The notes under the pieces were generated by a model. It saw only the letters and a program-made list of their open reading frames with translations, was not told the origin of the DNA and did no database searches. From Parapedobacter sp. SGR-10 (lineage in GTDB: Bacteria; Bacteroidota; Bacteroidia; Sphingobacteriales; Sphingobacteriaceae), in NCBI RefSeq assembly GCF_011030405.1, contig NZ_JAAJTJ010000002.1, forward strand, positions 124,001 to 188,000: DNA of 64,000 nucleotides, written 5' to 3'. The stretch's first letter is position 1, and each line of letters opens with the position of its first letter. Below are positions 33,489 through 42,208 of this stretch, piece by piece. The translations under genes were made by a program, and so were the position numbers.

Positions 33489-34259
33489 ATGATTTTAAGT
33501 ATTGCCGAGCGGCATAAGTATATATTGGGTACGCTTCAGAAAGAAGGATTTGTAAAGGTAGTGGATATTGCTAACAAGCTAGATGTCACTACCGTAACCA
33601 TCCGTAAGGACTTGAAAGCTCTGGAAGAAAAGGGCCTGCTTTACCGTACCCACGGGAGTGCCAGTCCTGTCAATCCGCATACTGCCGACCGAAACGTAAA
33701 AGAGAAAGAGAAGATACGGACAAAGGAAAAGCAACTGATCGGTATTTTTGCGGCAAGATTGATCGAGGAGGACGATTCGATCATCATCAATTCGGGATCG
33801 ACGATATGTGCTTTTGCTGAGCAGATCGAGCCGAAAGGCAGGCTTACCGTAGTTACCTCGTCCATAAAAGCGACTTCTATACTTGGTGAGCACGAGGGGA
33901 TCAATGTGTCGCAACTCGGCGGGACACTCCGCAGGAGCTCCATGTCAGTGATTGGTAATTATACGTTGAGTTTTTTGGAGAATATTACCTGTTCAAAGGT
34001 TTTTTTGGGCGTAGATGGTATAGATCCTGATTTTGGTGTAACTACGTCCAATATCGAGGAGGCCGAACTGAATAGGGCTATGATGTCGGTTTCGCTCAAA
34101 ACAATTGTGCTCTGTGATTCTTCTAAGTTTGGCCGGAAGGGGTTTGGCAAGATCTGTAATCTGGATAAAATTGATGTCGTCGTGACCGATGAAGATATAT
34201 CCTCGTCTATGTGCAAGTTGCTTGAGGAGAATGGAGTGGAAGTGATCGTAGCGAGATGA
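33489..34259 (+). CDS. DeoR/GlpR family transcriptional regulator
   Basis: This 256-aa protein has an N-terminal DeoR helix-turn-helix (about 5-60; RHKYILGTLQKEGFVKVVDI, then NKLDVTTVTIRKDLKALEEKG) and a C-terminal sugar-phosphate-binding DeoRC domain (DDSIIINSGSTICAFAEQI, VFLGVDGIDPDFGVTTSNIE, KTIVLCDSSKFGRKGF). Ligands of the family are usually phosphorylated sugars or glycerol phosphates. It is divergent from the GDPD run, so I infer that it controls the glycerol-phosphate cluster. Confidence 0.95.
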   Translation: MILSIAERHKYILGTLQKEGFVKVVDIANKLDVTTVTIRKDLKALEEKGLLYRTHGSASPVNPHTADRNVKEKEKIRTKEKQLIGIFAARLIEEDDSIIINSGSTICAFAEQIEPKGRLTVVTSSIKATSILGEHEGINVSQLGGTLRRSSMSVIGNYTLSFLENITCSKVFLGVDGIDPDFGVTTSNIEEAELNRAMMSVSLKTIVLCDSSKFGRKGFGKICNLDKIDVVVTDEDISSSMCKLLEENGVEVIVAR

Positions 34260-34343
34260 TTGTAGGCAAGGTATTTTTTACCGTTATCAGAAACAAATTT
34301 TGTAGCTTTGAATAAAAGCTCCAATCAAGAAACACATGTTATC

Positions 34344-35228
34344 ATGCAGAAAAAGCACATCATCTCTTTATTGACCCTTTTCTTTCTTGTTTGCATAGAA
34401 TCTGCGGCAATAGCCCAAGAGAAAATTAAAATCTTTTCCTACAACGTTTTGTATGGCTTGCAGAAGGACTCTGTGGAGAATATAGAACGGTATAAGCAAT
34501 TGATCAATGAGTTGCAGCCTGATATTGTGGCCACCCAGGAAATGAACGGCTGGACACAAAAAACATTGGAAGGACTAGCCAAAAGCTACGGTCATCCCTA
34601 CGCTTTGCAATCCAAGGAAGAGGGCTTTCCGGTAGCACTGACATCCAAAACCCCTTTGGTGAACTTCAAAAAAGTAACGGAAAACATGTGGCACAGCTAT
34701 ATCTATGCCAAGATAAGGGATATTCATGTTTTTGTTATCCATTTTTCGCCTTTTAGCTATCAGAAACGTATGGAAGAGGTCACGAATATTATCGCACAGA
34801 CAGCCGAGATACCCGCTCATGAACCCATACTGATCATGGGTGATTTTAATTCGTTGGCTGAATCAGACCGTGACCATTATGGAGAGAAAGTGCTGGCAGG
34901 TATGAAGAAAAGCGAGCAACAGCATGCACATATCCGCAATCTAAATAATGGACAGGTCGATTATTCTGTGCTGAACAAACTCGTTGAAGCAGGTTTTAAA
35001 GATTCGTACAGATTGCTGAGCAAGGAATTTGATAGTAGCCTGCCGACTTTCAAAGACGGTAAAGGAAAGATCAAACAGACCAACTCGGGTATTGCCAAGC
35101 GTATAGACTTTCTGTGGTGCAATGATGCGGCAGCCAAGCGTGTGACCAAAAGTATTATCTTGAAAAACGCACGAACACATATTATCTCGGATCATTATCC
35201 GGTGTATGTGGAGATGGATATACAGTAG
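34344..35228 (+). CDS. Exported endonuclease/exonuclease/phosphatase family hydrolase
   Basis: This 294-aa protein from ATG 34344 has a signal peptide (about 1-22, ending SAAIAQ), then an EEP domain: IKIFSYNVLYGLQ, DIVATQEMNGW (metal Glu), HVFVIHFSP, EPILIMGDFNSLAES and HIISDHYPVYVEMD. The tail part IAKRIDFLWCND is also typical. Exported members cleave DNA, sphingomyelin or inositol phosphates. The gene follows the DeoR-type regulator by 84 bases and may share its transcript. The stop codon TAG is contributed by a REP-like palindrome. Confidence 0.9.
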   Translation: MQKKHIISLLTLFFLVCIESAAIAQEKIKIFSYNVLYGLQKDSVENIERYKQLINELQPDIVATQEMNGWTQKTLEGLAKSYGHPYALQSKEEGFPVALTSKTPLVNFKKVTENMWHSYIYAKIRDIHVFVIHFSPFSYQKRMEEVTNIIAQTAEIPAHEPILIMGDFNSLAESDRDHYGEKVLAGMKKSEQQHAHIRNLNNGQVDYSVLNKLVEAGFKDSYRLLSKEFDSSLPTFKDGKGKIKQTNSGIAKRIDFLWCNDAAAKRVTKSIILKNARTHIISDHYPVYVEMDIQ

Positions 35229-35251
35229 AGATGTAAGACTTACGTCTCTAT
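35225..35251. repeat. REP-like palindrome, copy D, overlapping a stop codon
   Basis: GTAGAGATGTAAG (35225-35237) faces CTTACGTCTCTAT (35239-35251), a 13-base arm pair with two mismatches. The TAG of the preceding gene (35226-35228) is part of the left arm. Confidence 0.75.
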
Positions 35252-35321
35252 AGGATACCATTTGTGACCCAGTACAACCCAAACAGTGATCTACCTCTCT
35301 TTTTATATCCGATAAAATTTA

Positions 35322-35329
35322 TATTTTTG
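35322..35329 (+). promoter_or_regulatory. Likely -7 box of the nuo operon
   Basis: TATTTTTG matches TAnnTTTG exactly and lies 24 bases before the nuoA start. No clean -33 TTTG is seen at the right distance; a T-rich stretch is at 35299-35303. Confidence 0.4.
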
Positions 35330-35352
35330 TTCAATAAACGAGAGAGAAAAAT

Positions 35353-35733
35353 ATGGAGAATTTACAAGGGCAGGGTTTGCCAGTCGACTACGTTCCTATT
35401 CTTATACAGCTTGCCGTGGCGGTAGGCTTCGGTATATTCGCGATTATTTCTACCCATTTATTGGGTCCTAAGGTCAGGACCGAAAACAAGCTCAGCGCTT
35501 TCGAATCGGGTGTCGAGGTAATCGGAAATGCAAGACAGCCCTTTTCCATCAAATATTTTTTGGTGGCCATATTGTTCGTGATCTTCGATGTTGAGGTGAT
35601 CTTTATGTATCCTTGGGCGGTAAACTTCCGGGAGTTTGGTATGGAGGGAATGATCGAGATGTTTATCTTCATGGGGCTACTCTTGTTGGGCTTTATTTAC
35701 GTCATCAAGAAAAAGGCTCTCAATTGGGATTAG
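35353..35733 (+). CDS. nuoA: NADH-quinone oxidoreductase subunit A
   Basis: This 126-aa protein has three membrane helices (about 14-37, 70-90 and 97-117) and the NuoA signature KLSAFESGVEVIGNARQPFS followed by IKYFLVAILFVIFDVEVIFM. NuoA sits at the junction of the membrane arm and the peripheral arm of complex I, near the quinone channel. It is the first gene of the nuoA-N operon, with a promoter-like TATTTTTG upstream. Confidence 0.97.
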   Translation: MENLQGQGLPVDYVPILIQLAVAVGFGIFAIISTHLLGPKVRTENKLSAFESGVEVIGNARQPFSIKYFLVAILFVIFDVEVIFMYPWAVNFREFGMEGMIEMFIFMGLLLLGFIYVIKKKALNWD

Positions 35734-35821
35734 ATTGATTCTAAATAGATTTCCGGCCCGTTGATCGTTGGAATATGTGCGTATATTGTGGGCCGTATAA
35801 ATAAGGAAACGGAGAGATAAT

Positions 35822-36376
35822 ATGAGTAAGGTTACCTTAGCTGAAGCCCCCCCGGGTGTAGAAGGAGCTGGATTTTTTGCCACTACTTTAGACAAGGCCA
35901 TTGGTTTGGCAAGAGCAAACTCGCTGTGGCCATTGCCATTTGCGACCTCCTGTTGTGGTATTGAGTTTATGGCAACGATGGGTTCGACGTATGATTTGGC
36001 ACGTTTTGGTGCGGAGCGTCCCAGTTTCTCTCCCCGACAAGCAGATATGTTATTGGTCATGGGAACCATCGCCAAGAAAATGGCTCCCGTATTGAGGCAA
36101 GTGTACACACAGATGGCTGAGCCCAGATGGGTGATTGCCGTGGGCGCCTGTGCGTCTAGTGGAGGGATATTTGATACCTATTCAGTATTGCAGGGCATAG
36201 ACGAAATCATTCCGGTAGACGTGTATGTGCCGGGCTGCCCACCGAGACCGGAAGCTATTCTGGACGGTGTACTCAAATTGCAGGATATCGTCAAGAACGA
36301 ATCGCTGAACAGAAGAAATACACCGGAGTATAAAGCATTGTTGGAAAAATACGGAATACAGACAGATAATGGATAA
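35822..36376 (+). CDS. nuoB: NADH-quinone oxidoreductase subunit B
   Basis: This 184-aa protein holds the ligands of the terminal 4Fe-4S cluster N2: LPFATSCCGIEFMAT (two adjacent Cys), VGACASSGG and VPGCPPRPEAIL. N2 hands electrons to quinone. The start at 35822 is 88 bases after nuoA, the longest gap in the first half of the operon. Its last eight bases overlap nuoC. Confidence 0.97.
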   Translation: MSKVTLAEAPPGVEGAGFFATTLDKAIGLARANSLWPLPFATSCCGIEFMATMGSTYDLARFGAERPSFSPRQADMLLVMGTIAKKMAPVLRQVYTQMAEPRWVIAVGACASSGGIFDTYSVLQGIDEIIPVDVYVPGCPPRPEAILDGVLKLQDIVKNESLNRRNTPEYKALLEKYGIQTDNG

Positions 36377-36872
36377 GTTGGACAATCAAGGTATTTGGAC
36401 ATATCTCCAGGAGAAGTTTGGAGAGCGGGTTGGTATCATCGGTGAGCCCCATGGCTTGTTGACCATCTCTACGTCCAAAGATGATATTATTGAGTTGCTT
36501 TCTTTTCTGAAGGACGACGAAAAGTTGCAATTTATCTATCTGACCGATATTACAGCGGTACATTACCCGAAGCAGCAGAAAGCTTTTGCGGTAGTATATC
36601 ATGTACACAATTTATATAGAAATGTTCGCTTGCGTGTCAAGGTTTTCCTAGAGGGCGAAACACCCACAACCCCTACAGCTACTACTATTTGGAACGGAGC
36701 CAATTGGATGGAAAGAGAAACCTACGATTTTTTTGGAGTGGTTTTCGAAGGCCATCCCGATCTAAGACGTATATTGAATATGGACGATTTGGATGTTTTT
36801 CCGATGCGCAAGGAATATCCGTTGGAAGATCCCAATCGTGTGGATAAGAAGGATTTTTATTTTGGGCGATAA
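36369..36872 (+). CDS. nuoC: NADH-quinone oxidoreductase subunit C
   Basis: This 167-aa protein is a stand-alone NuoC (30-kDa subunit), not fused to NuoD as in enterobacteria. It has the signature ERETYDFFGVVFEGHPDLRR, then KEYPLEDPNRVDKKDFYF. It packs against NuoD in the peripheral arm. It overlaps nuoB by eight bases and precedes nuoD by 11 bases. Confidence 0.96.
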   Translation: MDKLDNQGIWTYLQEKFGERVGIIGEPHGLLTISTSKDDIIELLSFLKDDEKLQFIYLTDITAVHYPKQQKAFAVVYHVHNLYRNVRLRVKVFLEGETPTTPTATTIWNGANWMERETYDFFGVVFEGHPDLRRILNMDDLDVFPMRKEYPLEDPNRVDKKDFYFGR

Positions 36873-36883
36873 ACGACGAGCAG

Positions 36884-38119
36884 ATGAGCAAATCCATAAG
36901 TAAAATAACGCACAATAACCCTGTCTTTTATGACAATGATCCGCAAGATGAGCTGATCACGCTCAATATAGGACCTACTCACCCTGCCACGCACGGTGTA
37001 TTCCAGAATGTGTGCCAGATCGATGGAGAGCGCATCGTCAGTGGTGTATCTACGATAGGTTATATTCACCGGGCGTTTGAGAAGATTGCTGAGCATAGAC
37101 CATTTTATCAGATCACGCCCTTGACGGATCGGCTGAACTATTGCTCTTCTCCTATCAACAATATGGGGTGGCATATGACAGTAGAGAAGCTGTTGAATAT
37201 CGAGATACCCAAGCGTGTGCAGTACATGCGTGTGATCGTGATGGAGTTGGCGCGTATCGCCGACCATATCATTTGCAATGGGATATTGGGTGTGGATACA
37301 GGGGCCTTTTCGGGTTTCTTGTACGTCATGCAGGAGCGTGAGTTTATCTACGAGATATTTGAAGAGATCTGCGGTGCCCGTCTGACGACGAATATCGGTC
37401 GTATAGGCGGTTTTGAGCGTGATTTTAATGAGGTTGCGTTTAGAAAGATCAAGGAATTCATCAAACGTTATCCACCCGTATTGGAAGAATTTGAGGAACT
37501 GTTTGTCCGAAACAGGATCTTTATCGAACGTACGTCGGGTGTAGCTGCGGTCACGCCGGAGCAAGCCCTGAGCTACAGTTGGTCCGGCCCTATTCTGAGG
37601 GCTACAGGTGTAGATTATGATGTGCGTGTAGTGGACCCGTATTGCTCGTACGAAGAATTTGATTTTGAAGTGCCCGTAGGAACGAGTGGGGATGTGTATG
37701 ACCGTTTTATGGTGCGCAATGCTGAGATGTGGCAGTCGCTCCGCATTATCGGGCAGGCTTTGGAAAAAATAGAAAAGGAGCCTCAGGGTATCTTCCATGC
37801 AGATGTTCCGGAATTCTATCTGCCTCCCAAAGAGCAGGTCTACAACAACATGGAAGCGTTGATCTATCATTTCAAGATTGTGATGGGTGAGTGGGAAACG
37901 CCGAAATCCGAGGTGTACCATGCCGTAGAGGGAGCCAATGGGGAGCTGGGCTTTTATCTGATCCATGATGGCGGTCGTACGCCGTACCGTCTGCATTTTA
38001 GAAGACCGTCCTTTGTCAATTACCAGATGTTTGCTCCGATGAGCAGCGGGATGTTGATTTCGGACGCGATTATCAATATGAGTAGTTTAAACGTTATAGC
38101 GGGAGAATTAGATGCTTAG
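36884..38119 (+). CDS. nuoD: NADH-quinone oxidoreductase subunit D
   Basis: This 411-aa protein is the 49-kDa subunit that forms the quinone site with NuoB: LNIGPTHPATHGVFQNV, GYIHRAFEKIAEHR, EMTVEKLLN-type helix (HMTVEKLLNIEIP), and MQEREFIYEIFEEICGARLT. The fold is that of a [NiFe]-hydrogenase large subunit without the metal ligands. It overlaps nuoE by eight bases. Confidence 0.97.
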   Translation: MSKSISKITHNNPVFYDNDPQDELITLNIGPTHPATHGVFQNVCQIDGERIVSGVSTIGYIHRAFEKIAEHRPFYQITPLTDRLNYCSSPINNMGWHMTVEKLLNIEIPKRVQYMRVIVMELARIADHIICNGILGVDTGAFSGFLYVMQEREFIYEIFEEICGARLTTNIGRIGGFERDFNEVAFRKIKEFIKRYPPVLEEFEELFVRNRIFIERTSGVAAVTPEQALSYSWSGPILRATGVDYDVRVVDPYCSYEEFDFEVPVGTSGDVYDRFMVRNAEMWQSLRIIGQALEKIEKEPQGIFHADVPEFYLPPKEQVYNNMEALIYHFKIVMGEWETPKSEVYHAVEGANGELGFYLIHDGGRTPYRLHFRRPSFVNYQMFAPMSSGMLISDAIINMSSLNVIAGELDA

Positions 38120-38639
38120 TATAAAAGAAAATCAACCTGTCGAATTTTCTTCCGAGCTGTTTGCCCAGTTCGGAGAGATCGTAGGGCGCTATCCCGAAGG
38201 TAAACAAAAGTCAGCCTTACTGCCTATCCTGCACTTGGTACAGGCGGAGTATGGGTGGTTGAGTACTGACGCCATGGACAAGGTGGCCGCATATTTGGGC
38301 ATCAAGCCTATCGAAGTCTACGAAGTGGCAACATTCTATACCATGTATTTTTTGGAGCCCAGAGGCAAGTACACCCTAGAGGTTTGTCGTACGGGGCCCT
38401 GTTGTCTGGTCGGTGCAGAGCGTATCATGACACATATAGAGAAGAAGTTGGGCGTCAAGGAAAACGAAGTGACACCCGATGGATTGTTCTCCTGGCGGGG
38501 TGTGGAATGTCTGGCAGCCTGTGGCTATGGCCCGGTATTGCAGATAGGCCCCGAATATACATTTTATGAGAATTTAACAGAAGAAAGCGTCGATCAACTG
38601 ATCGAAACTTTACGTAATAAAGCACAACACGAAGCTTAA
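38112..38639 (+). CDS. nuoE: NADH-quinone oxidoreductase subunit E
   Basis: This 175-aa protein has a thioredoxin-like fold with a 2Fe-2S cluster (N1a): EVCRTGPCCLVGAERI and VECLAACGYGPVLQI give the four Cys. A helical N-terminus (about 1-80) includes ALLPILHLVQAEYGWL. It works beside NuoF at the NADH end of complex I. It is seven bases from nuoF. Confidence 0.96.
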   Translation: MLSIKENQPVEFSSELFAQFGEIVGRYPEGKQKSALLPILHLVQAEYGWLSTDAMDKVAAYLGIKPIEVYEVATFYTMYFLEPRGKYTLEVCRTGPCCLVGAERIMTHIEKKLGVKENEVTPDGLFSWRGVECLAACGYGPVLQIGPEYTFYENLTEESVDQLIETLRNKAQHEA

Positions 38640-38645
38640 TGGATT

Positions 38646-39995
38646 ATGGGTCGTAAGTTATTATTAGAGCATATCAACGTTCCGGGAATACAGACTTTTG
38701 AAGTTTATCGTCAAAAGGGAGGCTATCGTGCGGTCGAAAAAGCGTTGAAATCCATGTCTCCGGATGATGTGGTGGAAGAGGTCAAGAAATCCGGATTGCG
38801 CGGACGTGGGGGAGCGGGTTTCCCGACAGGGATGAAATGGAGTTTTTTGGCCAAGCCGGAAGGTGTTCCACGTTATCTCGTGTGCAACGGTGATGAGTCC
38901 GAGCCCGGCACGTTCAAGGATAGGTACCTGATGACTCATATTCCCCATGCACTGATCGAGGGGATGATCGTATCGAGCTATGCCCTGGGTGCCAATACCT
39001 CCTATATCTATGTGCGTGGTGAGATGATGCCCCAGATCCGTATCCTGGAAAAAGCTATTGCTGAGGCAAAGGCAGCCGGATTTTTGGGCAAGGATATTTT
39101 AGGAACAGGTTATGACCTGGAATTATATGTTCAACCGGGAGGAGGTGCGTACATCTGTGGGGAGGAGACAGCTTTGTTGGAATCTTTGGAAGGTAAACGA
39201 GGCAATCCCCGTATCAAACCTCCATTTCCGGCGGTAGCGGGCTTGTATGGCTGTCCGACCGTGGTCAATAATGTCGAATCCATTGCCGCTACGGTTCCGA
39301 TCGTCAATGATGGAGGCGAGGAGTATGCAAAGATCGGCATCGAACGCAGTACAGGAACCAAGCTGATTTCGGCCAGTGGCAATATCAATAAGCCAGGTGT
39401 GTATGAGATAGAGCTTGGTGTGCCGGTAGAGGAATTTATCTATTCGGACGAATATTGTGGTGGCATCGCCAATGGCAAACGTCTGAAAGCTTTGGTAGCA
39501 GGAGGTTCATCCGTACCTATTTTGCCGGCAAACCTGATTTCGACGACGATAAAAGGTGAGCCTCGATTGATGACATATGAATCCCTTGCGGATGGTGGTT
39601 TTCAGACCGGAACGATGATGGGATCCGGTGGTTTTATCGTATTTGATGAGGACCAATGTATCGTACGTAATACGTGGAACTTTACCCGTTTTTACAGTCA
39701 CGAGAGCTGTGGACAGTGTTCGCCTTGCCGTGAAGGTACAGGGTGGATGGAAAATGTCCTCTACAATATCGAAACAGGGCAAGGGTCAATGGAAGACATT
39801 GACCTGCTATGGGATATACAGCGTAATATTGAAGGCAATACCATTTGCCCATTGGGGGATGCAGCAGCTTGGCCGGTAGCGGCGGCGATACGCCATTTCA
39901 GAGATGAGTTTGAATGGCATATTACGCATCGTGACGAGTCGCAGCAGAGAAATTATGGTTTGGCGCATTATGCCGATCCGTTGGAATATGCGTAG
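38646..39995 (+). CDS. nuoF: NADH-quinone oxidoreductase subunit F
   Basis: This 449-aa protein is the NADH-oxidising flavoprotein. It has the Gly-rich NADH/FMN motifs SGLRGRGGAGFPTGMKWSF and GAYICGEETALLESLEG, and the 4Fe-4S (N3) ligands ESCGQCSPCREGTGWM plus a later Cys in TICPLGDAAAW. The stop codon TAG lies inside a REP-like palindrome that follows the gene. Confidence 0.97.
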   Translation: MGRKLLLEHINVPGIQTFEVYRQKGGYRAVEKALKSMSPDDVVEEVKKSGLRGRGGAGFPTGMKWSFLAKPEGVPRYLVCNGDESEPGTFKDRYLMTHIPHALIEGMIVSSYALGANTSYIYVRGEMMPQIRILEKAIAEAKAAGFLGKDILGTGYDLELYVQPGGGAYICGEETALLESLEGKRGNPRIKPPFPAVAGLYGCPTVVNNVESIAATVPIVNDGGEEYAKIGIERSTGTKLISASGNINKPGVYEIELGVPVEEFIYSDEYCGGIANGKRLKALVAGGSSVPILPANLISTTIKGEPRLMTYESLADGGFQTGTMMGSGGFIVFDEDQCIVRNTWNFTRFYSHESCGQCSPCREGTGWMENVLYNIETGQGSMEDIDLLWDIQRNIEGNTICPLGDAAAWPVAAAIRHFRDEFEWHITHRDESQQRNYGLAHYADPLEYA

Positions 39996-40019
39996 GGGCA
40001 TAAGATCTTTTGCCCGTAC
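39992..40019. repeat. REP-like 28-base palindrome, GTAGGGGC subfamily
   Basis: Arms GTAGGGGCATAA and TTTTGCCCGTAC around a GATC centre, with two mismatches. The total length of 28 bases equals that of the GTAGAGACG copies. The left end supplies the nuoF stop codon, and the element lies within the operon before nuoG. Confidence 0.7.
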
Positions 40020-40040
40020 TTTTTTAAGATAGCAGAGACA

Positions 40041-41057
40041 ATGGCTGAAGAAGAAGTAAAATTTAAAGTAACGATAGACGGCATTCCGGTAGAAGTGGCT
40101 CCGGGAACGACCATTCTGAATGCGGCACGTCAGATAGGGGGAGATATTGTGCCTCCTGCCATGTGCTACTACTCAAAATTGGAAGGTTCGGGAGGAAAAT
40201 GCCGTACTTGTCTGGTCAAGGTCGCCAAAGGATCGGAAAAAGATCCACGACCTATGCCCAAGCTAGTCGCTTCCTGCCGTACAACGGTCATGGACGGTAT
40301 GGAGGTACACAATATCACATCGCCCGAAGTCATCGAAGCACGTCGTGGAGTCGTGGAGTTCCTACTGATCAACCATCCACTGGATTGCCCGGTATGTGAT
40401 CAGGCGGGAGAGTGCAAATTGCAGGATCTGAGCTACGAGCACGGTCTGGAACAAACGCGTTTTGAGTTTAGCAAGCGTACATTCGAACGTATCGATATAG
40501 GTGGCAAGATACAGTTGCACATGAATCGTTGTATTCTTTGTTACCGCTGTGTATATGTGGCCAATCAATTGACGGACAATAGGGAGCATGGTATTATCGG
40601 TCGGGGTATCCACTCGGAGATATCGACCTATATCGAGAAGGCGCTGGACAGTGATTTTATCGGTAATGTCATTGATGTATGCCCCGTGGGTGCATTGACG
40701 GATAGGACATTCCGATTCAAGAACCGCGTGTGGTTTACCAAGCCGGTCAATGCACATCGTGACTGTCCGACCTGTTCGGGCAAGGTGACCTTGTGGTACA
40801 AAGGCGAAGATGTGCTTCGTGTGACCGGGCGTAAGGATGAGTTTGGGGAAGTGGAGGAATTTATCTGTGATACCTGTCGATTTGAGACTAAAAGTACAGC
40901 AGATTGGATATTGGAAGAACCGGCTCCTATCGATCATGAATCGGTGATTGCAGCTAACCATTATTATGAGTTCAATCTTCCTCCAGTGATTCAGGAGAAC
41001 AAGAAATTGCAGTTGGCCAATGAAGAACAATTGGCTCGTACGGAACGATTAAAATAA
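40041..41057 (+). CDS. nuoG: NADH-quinone oxidoreductase subunit G, short form
   Basis: This 338-aa protein carries the iron-sulfur part of NuoG: a 2Fe-2S ferredoxin domain (PPAMCYYSKLEGSGGKCRTC, ASCRTTV), the His-plus-three-Cys cluster HPLDCPVCDQAGECKL, the 4Fe-4S motif NRCILCYRCV with DVCPVGAL, and a last small domain with DCPTCSG and CDTCRFE. The large molybdopterin-oxidoreductase-like C-terminal domain of E. coli NuoG (910 aa) is absent. Short NuoG proteins are known in Bacteroidota, so this is a lineage trait, not a truncation. Confidence 0.93.
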   Translation: MAEEEVKFKVTIDGIPVEVAPGTTILNAARQIGGDIVPPAMCYYSKLEGSGGKCRTCLVKVAKGSEKDPRPMPKLVASCRTTVMDGMEVHNITSPEVIEARRGVVEFLLINHPLDCPVCDQAGECKLQDLSYEHGLEQTRFEFSKRTFERIDIGGKIQLHMNRCILCYRCVYVANQLTDNREHGIIGRGIHSEISTYIEKALDSDFIGNVIDVCPVGALTDRTFRFKNRVWFTKPVNAHRDCPTCSGKVTLWYKGEDVLRVTGRKDEFGEVEEFICDTCRFETKSTADWILEEPAPIDHESVIAANHYYEFNLPPVIQENKKLQLANEEQLARTERLK

Positions 41058-41063
41058 GCGAGG

Positions 41064-42101
41064 ATGGAAGTTGCTTTTATTTTAGAGAAGTTGATTTTGG
41101 TGGTTATCATTTTTACGGTAACCTTGGTTATAGCGATGTACTCTACATTGGCAGAGCGTAAGGTCGCCGGTTTTATGCAGGATAGGTATGGCCCGGATCG
41201 GGCTGGTATATTTGGCCTGCTCCAACCTTTATGTGATGGAGGGAAATTTTTTTTCAAGGAAGAGATCATTCCGGCAGGCGCGCACAAGCCTTTGTTTATC
41301 CTGGGGCCTGTCATTGCTATCATTACGGCCTGTATCAGTTCGGCTGTGATCCCTTGGGGACAGGAGCTCGTGATCAATGGCAAGGCTGTTTCATTACAGG
41401 TGGCAGACGTTAATATCGGCGTGTTGTACATTTTTGGTGTGATTGCTTTGGGTGTGTACGGTATTATGTTGGGCGGTTGGGCGTCGAACAACAAGTTTTC
41501 CCTCATGGGAGCTATCCGGGCTGCTTCGCAGAGTATCAGCTATGAGATCGGCATGGGGCTGTCGTTGATCGCCTTATTGATGGTCACAGGTACATTGTCC
41601 GTAGGCGAGATCGTTGCACAGCAATCCGGTTTTGTCAACTGGAATATTTGGGTGCAACCTTTGGGTTTTCTGGTGTTTATTACATGTGCTTTTGCAGAAT
41701 GTAACCGGGTGCCTTTCGATTTGCCCGAATGTGAAACCGAACTGGTCGGTGGCTATCACACCGAGTATTCGTCGATGAAGTTGGGTTTGTACATGTTTTC
41801 GGAATATATCAATATGTTTGTCTCCTCGGCCTTGATGGCATCGCTCTATTTCGGTGGGTACAACTTTCCGTTCATGTATGACCTGGGATTGTCCCAAAAC
41901 TGGATTACGGTCATCGGTGTGTTGGTGTTCTTTTTGAAAATATTCGGGTTTATCTTTTTCTTCATGTGGATTCGTTGGACATTGCCACGTTTTCGCTACG
42001 ACCAGTTGATGAATCTGGGATGGAAGATATTGATACCGTTGGCCATTGCCAATATTGTGTTGACCGGGGTGGTTACGTTAGTAAAGGATACATATTTTTA
42101 A
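41064..42101 (+). CDS. nuoH: NADH-quinone oxidoreductase subunit H
   Basis: This 345-aa membrane protein has eight helices and the NuoH signatures AERKVAGFMQDRYGPDRAG, GAIRAASQSISYEIGMGLS and AECNRVPFDLPECETELVGG. NuoH forms the entry of the quinone channel and contacts NuoB and NuoD. It is followed by an 88-base array of octamer repeats before nuoI. Confidence 0.97.
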   Translation: MEVAFILEKLILVVIIFTVTLVIAMYSTLAERKVAGFMQDRYGPDRAGIFGLLQPLCDGGKFFFKEEIIPAGAHKPLFILGPVIAIITACISSAVIPWGQELVINGKAVSLQVADVNIGVLYIFGVIALGVYGIMLGGWASNNKFSLMGAIRAASQSISYEIGMGLSLIALLMVTGTLSVGEIVAQQSGFVNWNIWVQPLGFLVFITCAFAECNRVPFDLPECETELVGGYHTEYSSMKLGLYMFSEYINMFVSSALMASLYFGGYNFPFMYDLGLSQNWITVIGVLVFFLKIFGFIFFFMWIRWTLPRFRYDQLMNLGWKILIPLAIANIVLTGVVTLVKDTYF

Positions 42102-42189
42102 GAGTTATCAAGTGAACGGGTTAACAAGTTATCAAGTGAACGAGTTATCGAGTTAACAGGATAACAAGATCACAAGTTAACAGGGTCAC
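42102..42189. repeat. Octamer tandem array in the nuo operon
   Basis: Eleven consecutive octamers fill the space after nuoH: gagttatc, aagtgaac, gggttaac, aagttatc, aagtgaac, gagttatc, gagttaac, aggataac, aagatcac, aagttaac, agggtcac. Each ends in -AC or -TC, and the consensus is AAGTTAAC. The array begins directly after the nuoH stop, so it lies within the transcript. Confidence 0.9.
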
Positions 42190-42208
42190 AAGAAAGAAAA
42201 AATAAACT

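Noticed and set aside
42102..42189. Possible CRISPR array
   Set aside because: Units are contiguous octamers with no spacers, far too short for CRISPR repeats.
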